A stretch of 63,653 bases of DNA from Mesostigma viride (GCA_009746045.1 RPFO01001053.1:1-63653), one strand, 5' to 3'; counted from the first letter of the stretch, positions 11,594-19,555 are shown. Translations and numbers: made by a program. Notes: generated by a model not told the origin, from the letters alone.

Positions 11594-11804
11594 TATTCGC
11601 GCCTTATTGGTCCGTCGTCCCGGGTACACAGAAGATGATGGCAAGTTCCAAATCCTGCTACATTTAAACCGGATCCCACCAACAGGCTACTCTGCCCCTA
11701 TCACCCTATCCAACAACTTTGCAAATCCCGAGCTGGGACCGCCGCAACGGCTGTGTCGAAGACGATCACGTGGACGAGCGCATAAAAATCTCTCGCATAA
11801 GTAA
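11594..11804 (+). pseudogene. Possible out-of-frame C-terminal tail of the 1027-residue protein
   Basis: An open frame reads through this stretch (PDIRALLVRRPGYTEDDGKF and onward) and overlaps the end of the large gene in a different frame. Its composition continues that of the gene rather than starting a new protein, so a single-base indel near 11585 would explain it. The last 20 residues become Arg-rich and may be non-native. It could instead be a non-coding spacer before the zinc-finger gene. Confidence 0.35.
11782..11793 (+). promoter_or_regulatory. PLV start motif before the zinc-finger gene
   Basis: ATAAAAATCTCT, 13 bases before ATG 11807. One of five plus-strand copies of a motif close to TAAAA(T)ATCT placed just before gene starts. 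Confidence 0.5.
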
Positions 11805-11806
11805 AC

Positions 11807-12550
11807 ATGCCACCAAGGAAAACGAAACGCGGCCGACGCTCAGGACGAAAACGCGCGCCTACCACTACGACGTCCACAAGAGTCTCCTCTAGGTCCTCCA
11901 ATTCCGTCAAGAACACGATCGTAATCAACTCGCGACCACACAGAGCTCCCGCTGCCAAGGGGAAAGTAGCGGAAGCTCGCGGGTTCAGAGACGCGATTCT
12001 GTTGGCGGCCCTGTCCAACGTCGCGCAACCGGTTCGCGTCCCGATGATGCCAATCGACAACTCATTAGGAGGTGGCGTAAGCGTCGCCACACCAGCAACC
12101 GCGGCTGGCGGCGCGACGACGGCAGCTGCTACAACATCCGATGAGCCGGTTGTAGTGGCGCCACCGGCAGCTCCCGCTAGAGCAACAGGTCTCAGGGTCG
12201 GTAGAAGGTTGAAGATATACCGAGGTGGTGCGAGTGGGAGGAAGGAGACGGCGGAAATGGGAACGGATCCCATGTTTGTCTTCGGTGAGACCGCGGTGCC
12301 TAGAGAGCCAGCGCCACCTTTGACATCAGATACCGGAACCGGACCTGCCCGGTTTCCGTGCACCGAGCCTGGATGCACGAGGGACTTTAAAAGCCAAGGC
12401 GGAAGGACGACTCATATCAACAGAATTCATAAAAGGCCCCAAGGCAGGACGGTGGGCGGTGAGCCAGTGGTAGTTGGCTCGGGTGGAAGAGAGAGGATGA
12501 GAGCAGCCAGGTTAGCTGCCTTGGGAATGGCTACGGGTATCCGTGCCTAA
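11807..12550 (+). CDS. Basic protein with one C2H2 zinc finger
   Basis: 247 aa. The first 20 residues are strongly basic (MPPRKTKRGRRSGRKRAPT), like a nuclear-localisation or DNA-binding tail. The middle is Ala/Thr/Pro-rich and low complexity. A C2H2 finger occupies residues about 183-208, with Cys185, Cys190, His203 and His208 (C-x4-C-x12-H-x4-H). Genes with single C2H2 fingers occur in giant viruses and some PLVs, so a role as a DNA-binding regulator or virion nucleoprotein is plausible but unproven. It starts the cluster that leads to the capsid genes; its stop codon overlaps the next start motif. Confidence 0.75.
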   Translation: MPPRKTKRGRRSGRKRAPTTTTSTRVSSRSSNSVKNTIVINSRPHRAPAAKGKVAEARGFRDAILLAALSNVAQPVRVPMMPIDNSLGGGVSVATPATAAGGATTAAATTSDEPVVVAPPAAPARATGLRVGRRLKIYRGGASGRKETAEMGTDPMFVFGETAVPREPAPPLTSDTGTGPARFPCTEPGCTRDFKSQGGRTTHINRIHKRPQGRTVGGEPVVVGSGGRERMRAARLAALGMATGIRA

Positions 12551-12560
12551 AAAATATCTG
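12548..12560 (+). promoter_or_regulatory. PLV start motif overlapping a stop codon
   Basis: TAAAAAATATCTG begins with the TAA stop of the zinc-finger gene and ends 20 bases before ATG 12580. Confidence 0.5.
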
Positions 12561-12579
12561 TGTGTGATAATATTACGCA

Positions 12580-12810
12580 ATGGATCCAATTTTCACAGAG
12601 TCTGACCTGATCGAGATTTCTCAGTGGATGGTACTGTACCCTAGCATGCCACGAGAGTTCATCGAGGCCGCGTTTTTGTATTGTAGAAAGAAACCTATGA
12701 CTGGGAAAGGAAAGCGCGCTCTCAAACGCGCTTTCAAGGACGCAAAAGAGGGCGAAGTGGTAGTTCTGAATAGACCCGAAATCAAATCGGAGTTGATGGT
12801 AGAGAGCTAA
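12580..12810 (+). CDS. Small hypothetical protein, 76 aa
   Basis: Intact frame from ATG 12580. It is predicted mostly helical, with an acidic and hydrophobic first half (ESDLIEISQWMVLYPSMPREF) and a Lys-rich second half (KKPMTGKGKRALKRAFKDAKEG). No family recognised. It sits four bases before the minor capsid gene and is probably co-transcribed with it. The preceding A/T-rich motif supports a real start. Confidence 0.6.
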   Translation: MDPIFTESDLIEISQWMVLYPSMPREFIEAAFLYCRKKPMTGKGKRALKRAFKDAKEGEVVVLNRPEIKSELMVES

Positions 12811-12814
12811 GCGT

Positions 12815-13654
12815 ATGAAAGACCATGTTCAAGAGACGATCCTTTTGACCCTTAGAACTGCTGACAGGGCGAGGGGTGACTTGGCTGCTCCCACGTGGGA
12901 CATCCCCATGGGCCTTTTGGACGACTTCCACGACGTGGGTCTCGAGTTACTCTCAGTCCCATACGAGCAAGCGCACATCACTTCGAGAAATAACAAGTTC
13001 CTTTTCACCACACAAGTAACATCAGACACCCATGAGATATTTCTCCCCCACGGCTCATACACGTGTTTGGAGAACAGGGCCAACATTGAGAACGCACTAC
13101 GAGTGCACGACCCTGGGATGACGGTGACATACGATCGCGCGAAGAGCAAGTACACTTTTTCATCTCCCAATGCGTTTTCCATCCAGGTCTCTGAATACGC
13201 AGGAAGGGTACTCGGCCTTCTCCCACTAGCATACCAATCCACGACGTCTCTCACTTCGAACAGACCTGCCACAAACGGTCGGTTGAGCTCCGTGTTCGTG
13301 TACACCGACCTAGTCCGCGGGAATGTGGTATCTTCCCCCCAGGGCGCCCAGTATGGCGGGCTCCTTGCCGTCCTGCCAGTGATGTCGCAGTACCTGGAGC
13401 CCATAGTGTGGATGTCGTACCAGCCTCTGTGGCAGCATTTGAGAGAGTCGCCAACTTCCATCTCGTTGCGGTTGTTGGACGAGGATGACCAGCCGATAGA
13501 CGTGTACACCGACTGGGTTGCTCAGCTAGCCTTCCGCATCTCGCCGCAGAAAGTGATCGGCTCAGAGGCCCGCAAGATATCGCGGGTCTTGAAGTACGTC
13601 GCGCTCAAGGACCCAGACGACAAATTTTCTCAGCCTATACCATATCAAAGTTGA
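12815..13654 (+). CDS. Minor capsid protein (penton)
   Basis: 279 aa, intact. In PLVs and virophages this single-jelly-roll protein forms the pentameric vertices of the icosahedral capsid. The assignment rests on length, position directly before the major capsid gene, and the pattern in the second half: VFVYTDLVRGNVVSSPQG, then a hydrophobic strand with YLEPIVWMSYQPL, then SISLRLLDEDDQPIDVYTDW and LAFRI at the end. That end matches the typical closing strands of PLV and virophage penton proteins as I know them. Its TGA stop is two bases before the next ATG, so it is translated from an operon-like unit with the 95-aa gene. Confidence 0.78.
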   Translation: MKDHVQETILLTLRTADRARGDLAAPTWDIPMGLLDDFHDVGLELLSVPYEQAHITSRNNKFLFTTQVTSDTHEIFLPHGSYTCLENRANIENALRVHDPGMTVTYDRAKSKYTFSSPNAFSIQVSEYAGRVLGLLPLAYQSTTSLTSNRPATNGRLSSVFVYTDLVRGNVVSSPQGAQYGGLLAVLPVMSQYLEPIVWMSYQPLWQHLRESPTSISLRLLDEDDQPIDVYTDWVAQLAFRISPQKVIGSEARKISRVLKYVALKDPDDKFSQPIPYQS

Positions 13655-13655
13655 A

Positions 13656-13943
13656 ATGTTTGATCGAGTCTTCGGAAAGGTCGCCTCTGTCGTTCGTAAA
13701 GTCGGCCATGCTGCGGGGGATGCTATTCGAAAGGTCGGCCATGGCGCGCGCACGGCACAGGCTTTGTTGAAGACCGCGGACGCCGTTTTTGGAGGGGTGC
13801 CAGGAGAAATCGTGAGGAACACGCCGGTGCTCAGCAACATCGCGGGGTTCGCGGACGCTGGGTTGAAGGCACTCTCGAGCTTTGACAAGAGGGTCGAGGC
13901 TCACCGACAAGACAACCCATTACTAGGAGAGATCTTACGGTAA
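13656..13943 (+). CDS. Small amphipathic virion-type protein
   Basis: 95 aa, intact. Rich in Ala, Gly, Val and Lys/Arg, with a repeated motif (VVRKVGHAAGDAIRKVGHGAR) that would form amphipathic helices, and Gly/Ala-rich stretches. Its placement between minor and major capsid genes and its composition recall the small membrane-active or DNA-condensing proteins (pVI/pX-like) of adenovirus-like capsids. That comparison is inference. No signal peptide or clear membrane span. Confidence 0.55.
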   Translation: MFDRVFGKVASVVRKVGHAAGDAIRKVGHGARTAQALLKTADAVFGGVPGEIVRNTPVLSNIAGFADAGLKALSSFDKRVEAHRQDNPLLGEILR

Positions 13944-13950
13944 AATAATC
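13941..13950 (+). promoter_or_regulatory. PLV start motif before the major capsid gene
   Basis: TAAAATAATC starts with the TAA stop of the 95-aa gene and ends about 22 bases before ATG 13972. Confidence 0.5.
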
Positions 13951-13971
13951 TAAGCACATGGGTATACATCG

Positions 13972-15186
13972 ATGGATCGCGCTATCCCCCGCTCAATGCA
14001 GCACGTCATCAAGTCCCTCGGGCAGCACATGACCCAAAGGGTGCAGCTCTCCACTACCTCCGCGGCCACTGACGTGCGTCACGGGTCGACTATCAGCGTG
14101 CGCCTGCCTACGTCCGGTTTTTGCGACTTGCACACCATCTGCATGAACTTCAAGGGATGGACGGCTACTACCGCTGGATATGCGACATTTCCGTCACACA
14201 CCTCGTCTCTAATCAAGCGACTAGAAGTCTTGGTTGGAGGACAGCAAGTTGACAACATCAACGATTATAGCCAGTTGTACCATACTCTGCTCGCGTCTCA
14301 TGGAGGGTCGAGCTACAACCAATCTCAGAGGCCTGCTGGATGGGCTGACAATGCCGTCGCGGCCCCTGTGGCGAATATTGCGGAAGCCGACGCTAAACCA
14401 GGGTGCATTGATCATTTTATCGGGTTTCTTAGCGGCAATCCAAGGATTGTGGACATGTCTCTCATGCCACCAATCGAGGTCAGGGTGACACTGATGGATG
14501 CCGGTGTTCTCATCCCTAGTGCAGCAGGGGCTGGCCTATCGTATACTCTCAAGGATATCTATTGGTCCATCGAAGTGTACCGATTTCAAGAAGATGTCAT
14601 CGGCCAGGTCCTGTCTAGTCGGCTGGCACAAGGTGGGACTATCCCATACACGTGGAATACTTGGACTTCAACAAAGCAGTCGCTTGGTACGAGTAACGCA
14701 TACTCAATGAAGGCGAGCTTATCTTCCATGAGCGCCTCGAAGCTTTTGGCAGTCCAAGTTTCTGCTGCCGCTGACGTTGCGAACGGTGCTGGTAATACTA
14801 TGTTCTTCCATACTGGCGACACGCTCACTGGCTTCCAATTTGACATCAACGGGAATTACCAGACCCCAGCGTACTCTATGGGTCCTACAGAGGCATGGGT
14901 GAATCTGCTCTCGACTTTTGGCGACCAAGGGAACATTGGGGCTCCAGCCTCCATTACCGTGACTGAGGCATATTGGCCCACGCGATATTTCACTATGGCA
15001 GCACACCTTAACATGCCATCCGCTGGAGAGGGGTGGCAGTCAGGTCTCGACTTGAGGGGCACGGCCAGCGTCGTCACTCTCCGCGTCTCCAAGACAGGCG
15101 GCACGGACCTCGTCTTGTACATCTTTGCCGAGTCCGAGTCGCGCATGGACATCGGCGCGGGTCGCCAGGCCGTCGTCCAGCTGTAA
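13972..15186 (+). CDS. Major capsid protein (double jelly-roll)
   Basis: 404 aa from ATG 13972, intact. Trimers of this protein form the hexagonal capsomers. The typical PLV layout is visible: an N-terminal arm, a first barrel with TISVRLPTSGFCDLHTICMN and LIKRLEVLVGGQQVDNINDY followed by an aromatic loop, an inter-barrel stretch rich in conserved Pro (SLMPPIEVRVTL), and a second barrel with YTLKDIYWSIEVYRF and a closing VVTLRVSKTGGTDLVLYIF. Length fits PLV capsid proteins, which are shorter than most virophage ones. It is the best evidence that the element is a capsid-forming virus. No frameshift or stop. Confidence 0.88.
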   Translation: MDRAIPRSMQHVIKSLGQHMTQRVQLSTTSAATDVRHGSTISVRLPTSGFCDLHTICMNFKGWTATTAGYATFPSHTSSLIKRLEVLVGGQQVDNINDYSQLYHTLLASHGGSSYNQSQRPAGWADNAVAAPVANIAEADAKPGCIDHFIGFLSGNPRIVDMSLMPPIEVRVTLMDAGVLIPSAAGAGLSYTLKDIYWSIEVYRFQEDVIGQVLSSRLAQGGTIPYTWNTWTSTKQSLGTSNAYSMKASLSSMSASKLLAVQVSAAADVANGAGNTMFFHTGDTLTGFQFDINGNYQTPAYSMGPTEAWVNLLSTFGDQGNIGAPASITVTEAYWPTRYFTMAAHLNMPSAGEGWQSGLDLRGTASVVTLRVSKTGGTDLVLYIFAESESRMDIGAGRQAVVQL

Positions 15187-15193
15187 AAATCTC
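15184..15193 (+). promoter_or_regulatory. PLV start motif after the major capsid gene
   Basis: TAAAAATCTC overlaps the TAA stop of the capsid gene and lies 25 bases before ATG 15218. Confidence 0.5.
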
Positions 15194-15217
15194 CCTCCCT
15201 AGTATACTGTGTCTTCG

Positions 15218-15406
15218 ATGGATTATCTCAAAGACCCTAGGATAGTCGCAAACCCCTTAAACAGGCAGATACTGATCTTCGATACGCCAAACCTAGCAGA
15301 TGATGGCAGGGCCTCACTTTTGCCAGCAAAACAAGGGCCGGTTCTGGTTGGGAAGTTTCAATATCCACTGCCACAAACTCCAAAAAATAGTGTCATGATA
15401 TTGTAG
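15218..15406 (+). CDS. Small hypothetical protein
   Basis: 62 aa from ATG 15218 (MDYLKDPRIVANPLNRQILI). An upstream in-frame GTG at 15209 is the only alternative, and the spacing from the start motif favours the ATG. No recognised domain. It lies between the major capsid gene and the fibre-like gene and has its own start motif. Confidence 0.5.
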   Translation: MDYLKDPRIVANPLNRQILIFDTPNLADDGRASLLPAKQGPVLVGKFQYPLPQTPKNSVMIL

Positions 15407-15415
15407 ATTAGTTTG

Positions 15416-16529
15416 ATGTCGTTTGATTATAGCATTTGCCCACTACTCACGCGGAAGAGGCGTGCCAAGAATACTGTAACCCTCACGACTGGCAGCCCAA
15501 CGCCTACTGCTGTTCCAGTGACCGTGACTGCCACATTTAACAGGCCTGTAACTGGTTTTGTGTTGGGCGACATCACCGTTACCAATGGGGCGGCCTCAAT
15601 CTCCTGGGAAGTGGAAACTCTTACACGTTCGACGTCACTCCAACTATGGCCAACTTCTCAACGACTGTAAACGTGGTGCAAACACGGTGATAGACGCATC
15701 GTGGGGGAGTGGCAACGCGGCCTCCAATACGCTTTCGTTCACGTACTCGTACGACCCGCCGTCGACCCCGCGCTGTACGCGTGGTACGACCCGTCGGACG
15801 GCAGCACCCTGTTCAGCGACACCACGGGGACCGCCGTCCAGAGCACCGCGGGCGGGACGTGCTGCGGGTGAACGACAAGAAGAACCTGGCCTCGGGTATC
15901 ACGTAACGCAGTCCAATTCCGCGAAGACGCCCATTCTCGACACCACCGAGCTCAACGGGAAGACGTCCCTCCGCTTCATCAACCTCCGCTCGGGACTTCT
16001 GACCTCGCCTTCTACATTCTGGGGATCTATCGGGACCAGTCGTGCATGGTGATGGTCGCCAAACAGCTGACAAACGCTACCTACCCTGATACCAACAACC
16101 CCGGGACCACGGACGTCATCAGAGGCTACATGATAGGAAGCACAACAGTGAGATCGAACGCCATGGTGTACCAGGTGGCGTCGACTAACGTCGTAGCCAC
16201 GACACGGGTCCTGGGACAACCCAGATATTTGTCACGATGGCATCAAGACCTAATTTTTTCGACAACAAGCAGCATGTCCTCGCGCTTTCGATCGACACGG
16301 TATTGAACACTTGCACTACCAGATTCGACGGGCGTACCGCAAACGCAACTGCCGGGTCAAATCCCGAAACGTACACAGGCAATCTCATAGTTGGTGGCGA
16401 TACACTAACGCAGTCCGCGCCTTTGACGGGTGGATCGGCGAGATCCTCATCTACAATACCGCCAAGACCTCCGCCGAGTTGGAGCTGATCCGCGGGTACC
16501 TCGTGGCCAAGTGGGGCACTCCCCCATAG
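15416..16529 (+). pseudogene. Ig-like + LamG fibre-like protein, shattered by frameshifts
   Basis: Probable surface adhesin of the virion. From ATG 15416 the frame opens with a short leader and then a bacterial-type Ig-like domain: VPVTVTATFNRPVTGFVLGDITVTNG, with its later strands (NSYTFDVTPT-like, then ASNTLSFTYSYDPP) in other frames up to about 15765. A LamG/concanavalin-like module follows in pieces (WYDPSDG, TELNGKTSLRF, VLALSIDTVLN, then FDGWIGEILIYNTAKTSAEL near the end at about 16430-16510). I count at least four or five single-base frame changes. The domain order, adhesion repeat then carbohydrate-binding fold, resembles phage tail fibres and bacterial adhesins. Domain names are from pattern memory, not from a search. 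Confidence 0.65.
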
Positions 16530-16551
16530 ACATAGGATGCAAGACAAGAAC

Positions 16552-16562
16552 TAAATATCTCT
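16552..16562 (+). promoter_or_regulatory. PLV start motif before the 16583 gene
   Basis: TAAATATCTCT, 21 bases before ATG 16583, followed by an A/T-rich run. Confidence 0.5.
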
Positions 16563-16582
16563 TCTATATATCACAATAAAGC

Positions 16583-17088
16583 ATGGAGTATCCCACTTTT
16601 TATCAGATTTTACTAGACAGCAACAAGGCACTCTCCTTTGACGCCACAACGAGACGGGCAGAATTTGTCATCAAGCCAGACCCGAGAGCCCCCATCATCG
16701 ACGAGGACTGGCGAGGAGGTGGGCATGCAGCCTATCTAGTTAACATCCAGGGAGCAGCGGGGAAGAGTATACTTGGCGTGACATCGCCTAACTTTCGAGG
16801 GGCCGAGAACAATTTGGATGAGCACGCAGTGCTTTTTTCAGAATTTGCTCTGGTGGGGCTGTAGCTACGACTTACACATGCGTCAACGATCACAATTATA
16901 TGAACCTGACTGATCCATATCTGTTTCGGAATGGTGGTCGTTTATCTTTAAGCCTCGTGCACCTCGACAGGGCTGCTGGTGATGATTCTTACACGGTCCC
17001 AACGGCTGTGGCGAAATTCGTTGTAATTTTGCGTTTCGAGAAAGTCCGAGGGCTAGAGAAAAAAAAATGTTCCTGCCATGGCAAGTAA
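16583..17088 (+). pseudogene. Hypothetical PLV protein with one frameshift
   Basis: Starts at ATG 16583 (MEYPTFYQILLDSNKALSF). The frame stops at 16864, but the same protein clearly continues in another frame to about 17088 (YTCVNDHNYMNLTDPYLFRN, then a beta-rich end with KFVVILRFEK). The change sits at a GGTGGGGCTG run near 16856, which is a typical place for a homopolymer sequencing error. Read together it would be about 165 aa. The closing strands resemble a small capsid-decoration fold, but no family is recognised. Confidence 0.5.
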
Positions 17089-17281
17089 TTTCTGCGCATC
17101 ATATATGGGTGGTTGCTTCGGAAAATTCACTCTCGTGGACACTCTAGAATCTTCGTTCAGGCGCTTGACAAGTGACCCAGTTGATTACTCGCACGCTTAC
17201 GAGTCTTTTTACCTAAATTCACGTCCCAGAACTCGCCACGTGGTAGAGGCCACCTTAGACTTGCATCGCTCCGAAATTTAG
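17078..17281 (+). CDS. Small hypothetical protein, 67 aa
   Basis: Intact frame from ATG 17078, overlapping the end of the previous gene by a few codons. Cys-containing start (MASNFCASYMGGCFGKF) and a polar end. No A/T motif of the shared type precedes it, so it would be read from the upstream transcript. No recognised domain; it may be spurious. Confidence 0.35.
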   Translation: MASNFCASYMGGCFGKFTLVDTLESSFRRLTSDPVDYSHAYESFYLNSRPRTRHVVEATLDLHRSEI

Positions 17282-17430
17282 CCAAGTTCGACACTTGTGC
17301 AAGTCTCGCCACCTTCGCGCCCTGTCCAGGCCGTGCCAGCAGACGTAACGGACCTTTGCACACGGTGCACAAATAGGCAAAATCACGTGCAGGTCACGCA
17401 TCTCACGTTGCAAGCCCTCTGCCGGTAGCC

Positions 17431-18006
17431 ATGGCTTCCCGAAACGCAGGGCCCTGCGAGAAGGCGTTGGCCACGCTTGGAAAATACCTCGATAGTCTCG
17501 AGGACGGCCAGACAAAGATATCTGACCAGCTCGCACACCTGACGCACAAGGTCTCCCTTCTTTCCGGAAACGAAGGTGCTGTTGGAGGCACCGGACCTAC
17601 CTGCGAGGTCTTCAAGATTCACGACGCCGGATATGACGATGTCGACCGCAAGACGCCAAAAATTTGCGTCGAGTGGGTCTACGAGAGGAACGCGGCAAGG
17701 CCGAAGAAGGTCGAGGACCGCTGCGAGTGGATTCGCCTCGACCAAGCCGACGGGTGCGTTAAGATGGTTGACGATTTCCTCAATGGCTTCTCCAAGTCCA
17801 AGCGCCAGCCAGGCATTTCCCCAATTGCGCTCTACAAGGCATGGGAGGAGGCAAAGAAGGTTTTCGAGGACGCAAAGACCGTCACTTCCAATGACAGGAA
17901 GAGGAGCCGCGAGGAAGCGTCAAGCTCCCACGGCCATGGCGACAAGAAGAGGTCCGGCTCGTACGTTGTGAAGAGCGTGACTGGACACTCCAAGGACAAG
18001 GAGTAG
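17431..18006 (+). CDS. Unknown 191-aa protein at the right end of the PLV
   Basis: Intact from ATG 17431. Residues 8-45 look like a helix or short coiled coil (CEKALATLGKYLDSLEDGQT). The middle has a charged, Trp-containing core (KICVEWVYERNA, CEWIRLDQADGCVKMVDDFL). The C terminus is a Lys/Ser/His-rich tail (DRKRSREEASSSHGHGDKKR), probably disordered and possibly nuclear-localising. No family recognised. It is the last gene before AT-rich sequence and repeats, so it marks the right edge. Because it lacks the shared start motif, it could be a host gene fragment. Confidence 0.55.
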   Translation: MASRNAGPCEKALATLGKYLDSLEDGQTKISDQLAHLTHKVSLLSGNEGAVGGTGPTCEVFKIHDAGYDDVDRKTPKICVEWVYERNAARPKKVEDRCEWIRLDQADGCVKMVDDFLNGFSKSKRQPGISPIALYKAWEEAKKVFEDAKTVTSNDRKRSREEASSSHGHGDKKRSGSYVVKSVTGHSKDKE

Positions 18007-18352
18007 ATTGTTGTCTTGTTGACGACGGCAACGAGCTTGCCATTTCGCTCTTGTCGAGCTGATAACGAATGTAATCGTGATATAAATTTTAATGAATTCG
18101 TTTATGCAGTATAAAACGCGTCAATATATGCTGAATACAATTTTCATTTCGTCTCGAATTGCAGTTCTAACTGCGGGTTTAAAAAGTAGAGTAAACCTCT
18201 CATGCATCGACGCAGGTCGTATGGGATTCTTGCATGCATAGGTCGTCTGAGTTTCCAGATGTGTGTAGACCCCGTGACACTCTGCACAACCCGCCGCGCG
18301 GCCCTCGCCGGGTCCGCCAACTCCCACGCACTGCTCGACCCTCCAGCACCTT
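18007..18352. other. AT-rich right flank of the PLV
   Basis: No gene. 18060-18130 is strongly AT-rich, with several AATTTTAAT-like stretches, and may contain the right end of the element. No inverted copy of this sequence was found near 5.0-5.4 kb. Confidence 0.35.
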
Positions 18353-18412
18353 ACTAAATTTACTAAGCTAACTACGGGTTTTGGGTTTTCTTTGCGGGAA
18401 ATTATGCAAGCC
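18353..18412 (-). repeat. Inverted copy of the CCCATAGTAAA repeat
   Basis: Reads CTAAATTTACTAAG, then GGGTTTTGGGTTTTC, then GGGAAATTATGCAAGCC. It is the reverse complement, with about 15% differences, of the direct repeats at 18904-19314. Confidence 0.6.
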
Positions 18413-18677
18413 TGTGCATGCACTCTCACTCACGTCGAATAAAACATTATTTCCAACTGAAAATATCGATTTAGTAGTAAATATAGTTTACCACGAGAAA
18501 ACACAGCAAGCCCTCACAACCAACCGAGGCCCACCACCACCTGGCAGTCCCGCCACTGCTTGGCAGTCCGCGCCCCTCCGCTGCACCCCCGCTGGCCGGC
18601 CCCCATGGCCTTTTCCCGTGGGAGATGGATTTATTGGTCATTTTGCCGTGGGAAACTACGTTTTCATAACCATTTGT

Positions 18678-18822
18678 CGTGGGAGACTATATTTACTAAG
18701 TTTTTTGGGGGTTCTTTTTTTGGGAAATTCAGGTGTGTTTTTGGTGGTGCACACCTGAATTAATTTCCTAGGAATAAAACCCAAAACCCATAGTAAACGT
18801 AGTAAACATAGTTTCCCACGGG
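18678..18822. repeat. Foldback element (large imperfect hairpin)
   Basis: Left arm 18678-18733 (CGTGGGAGACTA, then TTTACTAAG, then GGGAAATTCAGGTGTG) pairs with right arm about 18750-18822 (CACACCTGAATT, then CCCATAGTAAAC, then TAGTTTCCCACG). The loop is about 15-20 bases. This is the structure of a foldback or MITE-type element, and the arms are also the building block of the neighbouring direct repeats. Confidence 0.6.
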
Positions 18823-18893
18823 AAATGACTTAGTCCCATATCCCACACGCCTCACCCTCTTATGGCATGGTGGGACTGGATGTCACAACCTTG

Positions 18894-19314
18894 ACCTCAT
18901 GGCAGGTGGCTTGAATTTCCTAGAAAAAAAACCAAAAACCCATAGTAAACTTAGTAAATTTAGTCACCCTGGGATGCCTGCATAAGAGTCTACCACCATG
19001 GTCACTATAAGGTCACTATAGCTACTCCCGTGGGAAACTAAAATTACATGCAACACTCTAGTGTGTTGCATGACCACGAGGTGATGGGAGGTGGCTTGAA
19101 TTTCCTAGAAAAAAAACCAAAAACCCATAGTAAACTTAGTAAATTTAGTCACCCTGGGATGCCAGCATAAGAGTCTACCACCATGGTCACTATAAGGTCA
19201 CTATAGCTACCCTGTACCACACAGCACCTGTAGCACCTTGACCTCATGGCAGCTGGCTTGAATTTCCTAGAAAAAAAACCAAAAACCCATAGTAAACTTA
19301 GTAAATTTAGTCAC
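18894..19314 (+). repeat. Tandem array of a ~170-180-bp unit
   Basis: Three copies start near 18894, 19078 and 19241. They share GCTTGAATTTCCTAG, eight A residues, CCAAAAACCCATAGTAAAC and TAGTAAATTTAGTCAC; the first two also share GTCACTATAAGGTCACTATA. The third copy is truncated. No protein is encoded. Confidence 0.75.
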
Positions 19315-19367
19315 AGTGGGAGGGTGATAGCCAGGGTGGGGGATGCCGTGGGTGTCTGGAGACGGTG

Positions 19368-19429
19368 TTAGGGTTTAGGGTTTAGGGTTTAGGGTTTAGG
19401 GTTTAGGATTTAGGGTTTAGGGTTTAGGG
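19368..19429 (+). repeat. Internal telomere-type tract (TTTAGGG)n
   Basis: About nine head-to-tail units of TTTAGGG, one with an A substitution (TTTAGGA). This is the telomere repeat of land plants and many green algae. It is internal here, with repeats on one side and LINE sequence on the other, so it is an interstitial telomeric sequence or an old chromosome-end fusion or repair scar, not a present chromosome end. Confidence 0.85.
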
Positions 19430-19555
19430 TGATACCCCACCCCAGGCCGCGGTCACTATAGGGTCACTATAGGGGTGGCAGATGCCAGCATAAGGCTGGT
19501 GCCCTTCTGTGAGCCGCGATGACGGAATGATGACGGAATGATGATGGAAGCTACT

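Larger units (their letters stand above)
5429..18006. mobile_element. Integrated Polinton-like virus (PLV), partly decayed
   Basis: About 12.6 kb carrying a major capsid protein, a minor capsid protein, an FtsK-HerA/A32-type packaging ATPase and a tyrosine recombinase, which is the hallmark set of Polinton-like viruses and virophages. The left genes point left and the right genes point right from a 24-bp divergent promoter at 8486-8509. Known family members often also encode a DNA polymerase or primase-helicase and sometimes a protease; none is recognisable here. Capsid genes are open, whereas the recombinase, the ATPase and the fibre-like gene carry frameshifts. I saw no terminal inverted repeats, so the limits given are the outermost genes. 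Integration in an algal chromosome is inferred from flanking host repeats and the intron-bearing hydroxylase gene 20 kb away. Confidence 0.85.

Noticed and set aside
11701-12378. 225-codon minus-strand frame opposite the zinc-finger gene
   Set aside because: It mirrors the Ala/Thr-rich coding strand; the plus-strand frame has a good start motif and a zinc finger.
12829-13509. 226-codon minus-strand frame opposite the minor capsid gene
   Set aside because: Shadow of a conserved capsid gene with the expected neighbours.
17431-18006. Replication protein of the viral element
   Set aside because: No helicase, primase or polymerase motif is visible; left as unknown.
19368-19429. Present-day chromosome end
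   Set aside because: The tract is short and flanked on both sides by long non-telomeric sequence.
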